From assembly GCF_000611645.1 (NCBI RefSeq), contig NW_014012260.1, forward strand, positions 1 to 14,735: a DNA stretch of 14,735 nucleotides, written 5' to 3'. A program made the position numbers and the translations under genes. Under the pieces are notes generated by a model. That model worked only from the letters and a program-made list of their open reading frames with translations, was not told where the DNA came from and searched no databases. The DNA comes from Monoraphidium neglectum. Its lineage: Eukaryota; Chlorophyta; Chlorophyceae; Sphaeropleales; Selenastraceae. Within the stretch, counting starts at the first letter, position 1. Every line of letters starts with the position of its first letter. Of the stretch, positions 7,906 through 14,735 are shown one piece after another.

Positions 7906-10900
7906 GCCGCCTCCGCCGCCGCCGCCGCCACTGCTTCTGCTGCTGCAGCTCCGGTCGCGAGGCTCACCAGCACCCCCGGGCAGATCGGCCCAGCAATCCG
8001 TGATCTTTACCACGATTGCCTCAGCAGCTGGGTGCTCTGCATTCCGCTCGGGGGCGCTGGCACTCCCATCGCCGCCCTGCTGTTCCTCACAACCTAGGAA
8101 GAACAAGGAGGCGCTCTACAAGTTCTCCCGAGTCTTCCAGGAGGACACCCCCCAGCAGGCGATGTACGCAGGGGTGGCAGAGGCCATGGTATCAGACCTC
8201 CTGGGGGCGCGGCAGCCGGAGGGCGTCATCATGGCATACGGCGTCACCTCGGCCGGCAAGACGTTCACCATGCAGGCGAGCCGGCAGTGGGGACAAGCGC
8301 GTTGCGGCAGCGCGCGCTGCTCCTGCGTGCTGGGTTGGTGCAACTCAACCCTCCTCAACTCAACCCCACGGCGGTGACGGTGCGGCTGGGCTGGCTACGT
8401 GCACGAGCCTGTGCAGATGCAGCCTCACTATTGCCGCACCCCCTGGGCTTGGGCGTCACCTACGCGCAGGGCACGGCTGATAGGCCGGGGTTGGTGCCCC
8501 AGGCGCTGGAGCACATCTTCAGGCAGCTGGGCGCCCCGGGTGCATGCAGCAGCGGCGATGCGGGCGGCGGCGGCGTGGCGGTGGCGAGAGTGGTGGTGTC
8601 GGCATACGAGGTGTGTCGCGACCCCGCCCCTGAGCAAGGCCCTCCACCTTGATGGGCAGCCTTCCTGCGCGGATCTCCTGTTTGGGCTCTGGAAGCAGCT
8701 GCCTGGTTGTTTGCATGCCTCCTTGCTGCCAGCCTGCAGCCCAAATCCCATCCAATCTCATCCATCTCTCCACAACCTCGCCCATCACTACAACCGCCCT
8801 CAAACCACTTCAAATATAACTGCACCTCACCGCCGCCCACCAGATCTACAATGAGGTGGTCCATGACTTGCTGGCGCTCGCACAAGCGCCCGCCGGCGCC
8901 GCGGGCGCAGCTGCGGCGGCGGCGCGCCCGGCCCTGAAGCTTAAGGAGGTCCGCGGCCGCCACATCGCAGTGCAGGGCGCGATTGAGGTGCGTGAGGGAC
9001 CCGGCAGGCGCTGCGGCCTGTGGGGCCGCTGACGGCGGCAGCTGGGCGTGGTCTCTACGGCAGATGCAAATCGAGCAACATCACAGGGTTGGCTGCGGCT
9101 GGCCGGGATCTTGCCAGTCACCTGCGGACGTTTTTTTGTGCACCGCTGACGTTTTGACGTTGATGCCATGCGTGCTTGATGTGTGGCCACGCCTCACCAG
9201 GCTGAGGTGCGCAGCGCCAAGGAGGCCCTGGACCTGCTGCGCCGCGCCGGCCGCGCCCGCCAGTCCGCTGGCACGCGCATCAACGAGCACTCCAGCCGCA
9301 GCCACGCCGTGTTCACGGTGAAGCTGCTGCGGGGCGCCGCGGCGGCGGTGGCTGTCGGCGAGCGAGAAGACGAGGCGGGCGGCGGCGGCAGCTGCGGGGA
9401 GGCGCTGGCCGAGGCCGGGGTTGGTGCCAGCGGGGCGCACGGTGGGCAGCTTCAGGCCAGCTACCTCCATTTCGTGGACCTGGCGGGCTGCGAGAGGGTG
9501 GCAAGGACGGGCAACTCTGGGGCGCGGCTAAGGTGTGTTTTTGGGGGTATAAGTTTGGGAGCGGGGGCCAAGGGAGCTGGTGCAAATCATCAGGCAACGT
9601 TTAGGTTTGCCACAGTCCACACCCTTTTGTGAATTGTGCGGCCCTGGACAACGGCAGCGTCCTTGAACAGGCTTGGTGTCATCGCAATGGTTTTCACCTG
9701 CATGTGCGATCATGCCAGAAACATGTGAGCCACCACTCCCCCCTCTACAGGGAGAGTGTGGCCATCAACTCGTCTCTCATGACGCTGGCGCGCTGCCTGG
9801 AGGTGCTGCGCTACAACCAAATGCACCCGGCAGACCAGAAGGTCATCCCTTACAGGGAGAGCAAGGTACGGGGGCGGGGGGAAGGGGCGCTTCTTGGAGC
9901 CACACAAACCGCTAGCGGCGTATGTGCTGCAATGATGGCAGAGCTTGTCGTAGACGTGCTTGATTTTATGTGTGTGCGTCATGTGATTCCACCCTGATAC
10001 CGCTTTGATGTGCGCTGCCATCTTGCTCGAATCACCGCTCACCACAGAGTCCGCCCATCCTTCACGCCCGCCCCAGATCACGCACATGTTCAAGGCCATC
10101 CTGACAGGCCACGGCCGCTTTGTGCTGCTGGTCAACGTGTCACCTGCGGCAGAGGAGTTCAACGAGACCAAGCGGGTGCTGGAGGTGGGCTGGGCCTTGT
10201 ATTTCCACTTATATATAGTTGGTCGTCATTTGACCATTATTGACCGGCTGCCGTGTTGCTGATAAGGTGACTGTGCAGGGCAGGACGGGGGGGATCAGCC
10301 ATCCTGTTAAGCAGGGGCTCCTCTGCAGCGAGCAGCTAGTACCTGTCACTCGTTCTATTCCCCGTCCCGCCCCCTCAATTCTACCCAAAAAGCCCCTCGG
10401 CTGCCCTGAAATGCCCCCCCCTTCCCTTCCCACAGTACGCCGCCCTGGCCTCCAAGATCAAGATGACCTCAAACCTGGCGGCCCAGCACGACGCCGCGCA
10501 CGCGGCCGTCGCCGCTGTGTCAGCCGAGGCGGCCGAGGAGCATGCTGCCCTTGCTGCCCAGGTGCGTTAACAGGCCATCAGTGTCGTCCACACGGGCACG
10601 CAGCACACACATGCACACTCGCCCGCTCACCTCTTCCTCCCATGAAGCGTGCGCGCACACACACGCATGCACACGCTTGCGCGCGTGTGCGCGCCTGCAT
10701 GCTTTGATCAGCACACGCTCAACACGACGTCCAAACTTGAGCAGCAGGGGAAGCACAGCTATGACCTCCCAACCCCTGCACCTGCCCAACCACCTAGGTG
10801 GCGGCCCTCAAGGCGCGCCTGGTCGCGTCGGAGGCCCGTGTGGAGGAGCTCCTTGACGAAAAGGCTGATCTGGAGTATGATCTGGACGTCATGGACCGCA

Positions 10901-13569
10901 AGGTGGAGCTGCTGCGGGAGGAGGTGCGGGGGTGCGGGGTGACAGGGAATGAGTGAATGGTGGCAGGCGGCGTGGTAGGGGATGAGTGTGTGGTGAGAGG
11001 GGGTGTGGTTTCATGTTTGGAAACGGGGGGTATCCGTGACAGGTGAGGCTGAGGCGCCAACGTTTGGGGCGGCTGGACATGCTCAAGGGTGGTGTGACGC
11101 AGGTGTGAGGCTGCCCCCGCTGCAGAGGCAAAGAGTTGCAGCCGCAGCAGCAGGCGCAGGCATAAGCGCCCACCAAACGCCTTTCCCCAACAGCTCGTGC
11201 GCGCGGAGGTGGAGAAGGAGGGGGTTGAGGCGGAGGTCAGGGCAGAGGTCATGGCTGACGTGGCGCAGCTCGTGAAGGACGCGTGCGCGAAAGCCAGGGA
11301 CGAGGCGGCGCGTGCGAAGGATGATGCCGCGCGCGCCAGGGAGGAGGCGGACGGCTCGCGCGAGGACGCGGCGCAGGCGGCGGCCGAGGCTGGGGCCGCG
11401 CAGGATGCCGCGCGCAGGGCAGAGAGGGAGGTGGCAGCGCTCCAGACGGAGGTGCGTCGTTGGGCGCCAGCCTCAACCACGGCGGATTTGCCGCCTCAGG
11501 TTCTCGTGTGAGGTTGAACGCTTGTGGTATGCATCACTGCCACCTGACGCCCTGCTGCACTGAGCGTTGCACACATGCTCGGTTTGCCACCATCCCTTAG
11601 GTCACCCACCTGAGGCGGCAGCTGGAGGCACAGCAGCAAGCCAGTGAAGTACAGCAGCAGGCAGATCTGAACGAGGTTTGTGATATATATGCGCGTGTGC
11701 GTAGAGATGAGAATGCATGTGCGTTTGGGGTTGGGGGCCGTTGTGCAATATTGAGACTGTGTGAGCATGAGTGTGTGTCAGAGGGAACGAATTGTGGTGG
11801 TGTTGCCCACGATGGGCGGACATGTGCGTGCCAGCATTTCCGCCTTGCTGTGTGCTCTTGTAGGTGCTCACTCTTCACGTTGGCCACCACATGTCGCGCT
11901 CATTGGAAGCGCCACTCTCCCCCGCGATCCCTTTCATCGCGCAGCGGCTGCAGGCAGAGGTGGCCGACGCGCGTGCAGATGTACTGGCCAAGGCTGAGCA
12001 AGCGCGCAGCAAGGACCTCATGCTTCCTGCAGGGCACCTCAAATCTGTCATAGTGGTAATGTTCACTGGCAATTCAAGCTTGTCAACTGGCAGCTGGGCG
12101 AATCATACTGCACAAGCAATTCCCTGCTGTGATCGAGCTCCCAGGTATACTCGTCAACACGAGACAATTGAACAAACCCATTGCCCACTCAACCGCCACA
12201 GGACGAAGCTCATCGCATAATGAGTCCAAATCAAGAAGTGGCACGCTGGACGAGGGCAGTGGCCGCCTGGCAGCAGCACCCAGTGCCAGTGATTTCCTTG
12301 AATTCACGGCAGCAGCAGGAAAGTGGATCAGCAGCTGCATGCGAAAGGGCGCCGCAACGGTCTCGGCGGCAGCAGAAGCAGCATCAGGAGCAACAGCAGA
12401 CACTTGCAAAAGTCCCAGAGCAGGGCGACGGGCCACAAGAGTCCGAGCAGGCCCAGCAGCAGCTTCCGGTGCAAATGTCAACAGAGTCACCACCGCCACA
12501 GCACCAGCAGCAGCAAGAGCAGCAGCAAGAGGAGCAGCAGCAGCAGCAGCAGGAGCACAACGGTGCATTCAAGGCAAACAACAGGCGGCGCAGGGTTACT
12601 TGCGGCCAGCAGCTCGCCAACGCCCCCAGCAATCTCGCTGCTGGCGTCAGCAGCAGCGACGCGGCCGCCACTCAAGCATCAAGCCACCCAGCCGCGGATG
12701 TAAGCGAGGCGCCGCGGCAGCCTCGTGGGGCCGGCGGCAGGCGGGCGAGTGCTGTGACGCGCGTGCGCTTCGGCGGCCTGGCAGCAGCCAAGGGCGGCTT
12801 GGATGCGGTGGCAGAGGACACAGAGGAGGGCGCGTCGATGATCGCTGAGCCGCCAGGACTGCCAGGGACGCATGCTGAGGCGCGGCCCTCAGGCACCCTC
12901 GCGACAAACAGCACGCTCGAGGCGCCGGCGCAGCCGCGCTCTCGAACGCGGAGAGCGACGCTGGCGGGCGGGGCTGCTGCGGGCAGCCTCAGCACGGCAG
13001 CCGGCGTCGCTGGCACGACAGCTGGCGTCGCTGGCGCGGCAGGAGCTGCGCCGGCGATGGGGCCTGGGCACACGCAGTCCGCAAAGCGCAAATGGCGGGC
13101 AAGCGCTGCGCCGGGCCCCGCCCACCTGCCGGCGGTTGCGGAGGAGACGGATGCTTCTGCCGCGGCCGCCCCGGCCGGCGCAGCGGGCGACAGCGGCGCA
13201 GCGGCGGGCCCTGCGGGGCTTCAGTTGTCGGTCGAGGCGGCGGCGACGCAGGAACAGTGGCGGCCCGCGGCGGAGGCGCTGCGGGAGCTCAGCGAAGCGC
13301 AGCAGCAGCGCCGCGCCGCGGCCACCGGGCGGCGCGCGACGTTCGCGGCGACGTCGGCGGCGGCGGGCAAGGCGGCAGCCGGGGCTGCCGATGTGTCCGT
13401 GTCGGACGCGGTGACGGTGGCGGGGGCCGCGGCTGGCAGGGCGGCGAAACGGCGGCGGTGCAGTTGGGGGGCGGATGGTGGATTGCAGGGGGCCAAGGCA
13501 TTGGGTTCGGGTGTTGCGCCAACACCTGTTGCGCTGCGAACGCGGCGCAGGAATCCGAAGGCACGATAA
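7343..13569 (+). CDS. Kinesin-6 (KIF20-like) motor protein, 14 exons
   Basis: This is a microtubule-dependent ATPase motor; kinesin-6 members usually act at the spindle midzone and in cytokinesis. Exons are 7343-7440, 7674-7808, 8098-8275, 8470-8610, 8844-8987, 9201-9532, 9751-9865, 10077-10184, 10436-10561, 10798-10923, 11194-11451, 11601-11675, 11945-12055 and 12202-13569. They join without a frame break into 1104 residues. The motor spans about residues 47-425: FVRVKP at 51-56, P-loop GVTSAGKT at 126-133, IYNEVVHDLL at 185-194, switch I NEHSSRSH at 260-267, switch II DLAGCE at 325-330, and LTGHGR in exon 8. GVTxxGKTxTxQ and TLARCLEVLR are typical of KIF20-type kinesin-6. A coiled coil runs from about 418 to 645 (Ala/Glu/Arg-rich). 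The tail (650-1104) is Gln-rich, then Ala-rich and disordered, with repeated R-R-x-S/T. ATG 7343 is chosen because acidic, kinesin-like N-terminal sequence starts there; in-frame ATG 7196 would add 49 residues. Exons 1 and 13 are the least certain. Confidence 0.88.
7442..7561 (+). repeat. GACGTC-containing minisatellite in kinesin intron 1
   Basis: Four 19-base units TGCGGCGCGACGACGTCCN start at 7442, 7461, 7480 and 7499. Two related 22-base units follow at 7518 and 7540 (TGCACTCCATGCG, then TGACGTCCA or CGACGTCCA). Every unit contains the palindrome GACGTC. The array begins one base after the proposed exon 1 end, so the intron donor GTGCGG overlaps the first unit. A second GTGCGG occurs at 7479. 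Confidence 0.85.
7849..7902 (+). repeat. (GCT)18 trinucleotide microsatellite in kinesin intron 2
   Basis: Eighteen uninterrupted GCT units are followed by a GCC/TCC-rich extension to about 7935. The repeat lies in the intron between exons 2 and 3 of the kinesin gene, so it should not be translated. Long poly-Ala, poly-Leu, poly-Cys and, on the other strand, poly-Ser reading frames here are artefacts of the repeat. Confidence 0.9.
8240..8263 (+). other. Kinesin P-loop (Walker A) motif
   Basis: These codons encode G-V-T-S-A-G-K-T, which fits GxxxxGKT and binds the ATP phosphates. Most kinesins have Gln at the second position. Val there, with preceding Tyr and following F-T-M-Q, is the kinesin-6 pattern. 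Switch I (9282-9305) and switch II (9477-9494) are also intact, so the motor is predicted to be active. Confidence 0.9.
8276..8469 (+). other. Probable GC-AG intron 3 of the kinesin gene
   Basis: The exon ends ...ACC ATG CAG and the intron would begin GCGAGC and end CGCAG before GGC ACG GCT. This gives TMQ|GT, exactly as expected after a kinesin-6 P-loop (T-x-Q-G-T). The GT dinucleotides close by (8287, 8301) are in the wrong phase. GT at 8327 keeps phase but inserts 17 extra residues into a conserved place. GC-AG introns are a known minor class. Confidence 0.65.
10647..10694. repeat. Alternating purine-pyrimidine tract in kinesin intron 9
   Basis: Bases 10647-10676 alternate purine and pyrimidine without a break (GC, GT, AC, AT steps). 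After a two-base interruption the alternation resumes at 10679-10694. Such tracts can adopt Z-DNA under negative supercoiling. It lies inside the intron between exons 9 and 10. Confidence 0.7.
12505..12555 (+). repeat. CAG-rich poly-Gln tract in the kinesin tail
   Basis: The kinesin frame reads a Gln/Glu-rich tract (about residues 751-768) built from CAG, CAA and GAG codons, including a run of consecutive CAG near the end. It starts the disordered Gln-rich part of the tail. Length variation here would stay in frame. Confidence 0.7.
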
Positions 13570-13854
13570 TTGTTTTGGCTAGGGTTGCTAAACTTTCATC
13601 TGGTGGAGCGCTGTGGCGTACCTCCTCTTGGCGGCCTTCCAATGCACCCCCGCCTTGGTGAACGTCATGTTTGCACAGCAGCTGCTGCTCTTGCTTCATG
13701 CAACTCTGCTGCTGGTCCTGTGCAGCCACACAATGCATATACAGATGCTTGTGCTTCTACTTTTGCATAGAGGGCATTGTGAGCGACAGAGCAGCAAACA
13801 CCAACCACAAATTGCTGGTTAGGGACACGGGTGATCTAGCTTTCTCCAGGTTCC
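13570..13854 (+). promoter_or_regulatory. Intergenic spacer: kinesin 3' end and downstream promoter
   Basis: Only 285 bases separate the kinesin stop TAA from the next start codon, so the kinesin 3' UTR and the next gene's promoter and 5' UTR share this space. I see no TGTAA and no clear TATA box. It is less GC-rich than the flanking exons. Confidence 0.45.
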
Positions 13855-14735
13855 ATGGCGGATGACTTTGCGGATATGTTCGGGGACCTGCTGGGCGGGA
13901 GTGGTCTCAAGCCAGTGGCCAAGGCCCCTCCCGCCCAGGCACCCGCTCTGAGGGCCTCGGCCAGCGGCCACAGCCCCCGCCATGCCACGCAGCAGTCGAC
14001 GAGTAGCAATGATAGTGCAGCAAAGCCAGTATCTGGCCCTGTCCTACCTGATCCGGAGGTGATGGCGATCAGCGACCGCAACGGGACCCCGAGCGAACCT
14101 CCGGCGCCCTCGATCACCAAGGAGGAACTGGAGACAACCGTCAGGACGGTTGTCGAGGCCGCTTTCGAGGTGAGCGACGATCGGGAGCGCTCTCAGCGGC
14201 CGTGCGGGTCGCCGCTGCAGGTGTGTGTATTGTTTGCGGTCGCGCTGACATGACAAGAAGCCAGCACAGCACTCAGGTCACAGATGTTCGCCGCTCCAAT
14301 CGGCGCCCCCTCCACACCGCAAGCACCCCAGCGTCACCACGCATCGGGCGTCCCGCGTCCCCACCTGCTCACGCGACCCCTCAGGCCACTATGTCCAAGT
14401 TTGTGCGCAGCCTCCGCCTCGTCCTCGAGGACATGGGCCGCCGCGTCGAGGCGACCGGCGCCGCCTGCGGCAGCCTGAAAGACAGCATCGAGCAGCTGCA
14501 GGACGCCCACGAGTCGGCGGCCGGGAACGTCCACGCGCGCTTCACCGCGCTGGACATGGCGGTGCGCGACGTGGAGCGCGGCGTGCAGGCCATGCGCGAC
14601 AAGCAGGAGCTGCTGGAGGCGCAGACCCTGCTGGCCCGCATGTCGGCCGGCCCCAAGGCCACCCTGGACGAGCCCGTCGGCACGCCCGGCTCGCGCGCCG
14701 GCGGCAGCGAGGCCGCCGCGCCGGCGGCGGCGCCT
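13855..14735 (+). CDS. FLOE-like (DUF1421 family) coiled-coil protein, 5' part; 3' end outside window
   Basis: Exon 1 is 13855-14169 (105 codons, phase 0, donor GTGAGC). Exon 2 starts at 14385 after an ACCCCTCAG acceptor and runs off the right edge in frame. The start is chosen because MADDFADMFGDLLGGSG looks like a natural acidic N-terminus. Residues 20-75 are Ala/Pro/Ser-rich and disordered. From about residue 85 (ITKEELETTVRTVVEAAFE) through the exon junction comes a long helical segment with FVRSLRLVLEDMGRRVEAT, LKDSIEQLQDAHE, then VRDVERGVQAMRDKQELLEA. From memory, the pattern F-x-R-x-L-E, then L-x-x-S-I, then VQ-x-(L/M)-RDKQEL-x-(E/D)-x-Q matches the coiled coil of plant FLOE proteins, which form condensates. 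The sequence turns low-complexity again at 14645. The diagnostic C-terminal DUF1421 would lie outside the window, so the family call is inference. Confidence 0.6.

Noticed and set aside
7246..8106. Minus-strand 286-codon frame with a long Ser run
   Set aside because: It is antisense to kinesin exons 2-3, and its Ser run is only the reverse of the (GCT)18 repeat.
7844..8377. Single long + strand frame with poly-Leu and then the P-loop
   Set aside because: Only 8098-8275 of it is kinesin coding sequence. The Leu run is the intron 2 microsatellite, and the end reads into intron 3.
10021..10045. Possible tRNA B-box (CTCGAATCACC)
   Set aside because: No matching A-box or cloverleaf around it, and it lies in kinesin intron 7 close to an acceptor.
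12129..12848. Second + strand frame over the kinesin tail exon
   Set aside because: The other frame joins exon 13 in phase, extends to a stop at 13569, and carries the regular basic motifs.

Overview
The window looks like nuclear DNA from a GC-rich green alga (chlorophyte, probably Chlorophyceae-like). The reasons are GC-rich third codon positions, long Ala/Gly/Gln low-complexity tracts, genes split by introns of about 145-290 bases, splice donors dominated by GTGCGT/GTGCGG/GTGTGT, and TGTAA motifs downstream of stop codons as in Chlamydomonas-type polyadenylation signals. No operon-like layout, Shine-Dalgarno spacing, tRNA, rRNA, insertion sequence or CRISPR array was seen. All supported genes lie on the + strand. 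No species can be named from the sequence alone.

Layout. (1) 3-1688: the 3' end of an Ala-rich, probably nuclear protein whose start lies left of the window. (2) 1689-3102: its 3' UTR and intergenic DNA, with a TGTAA motif at 2627. (3) 3103-4237: a tentative three-exon gene for a 251-residue protein of unknown function. Its two inner exons are the best-supported parts. A G-box plus TATA run at 3323-3346 falls inside the first proposed intron and casts doubt on the 5' end. (4) 4238-7342: about 3 kb of lower-GC DNA with small repeats and several exon-like islands that I could not join into one gene. (5) 7343-13569: the clearest gene, 14 exons that splice in frame into a 1104-residue kinesin. 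The motor has all three nucleotide-binding motifs, and its YGVTxxGKTxTxQ P-loop and LTGxGR segment point to the kinesin-6/KIF20 class. A coiled coil follows, then a long disordered tail with repeated R-R-x-S/T motifs. (6) 13855 to the right edge: the first two exons of a coiled-coil protein. Its helical segment resembles the conserved coiled coil of plant FLOE/DUF1421 proteins, which form condensates. The gene is cut off by the window.

How the genes relate. The kinesin would act on microtubules, in kinesin-6 members usually during late mitosis and cytokinesis. Nothing in the sequence ties its neighbours to that job; they look like independent nuclear genes transcribed in the same direction. 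The most useful observations are the reconstructed kinesin-6 gene, including a likely GC-AG intron directly after the P-loop exon and a minisatellite that begins exactly at the intron 1 donor, and the FLOE-like gene at the right edge.
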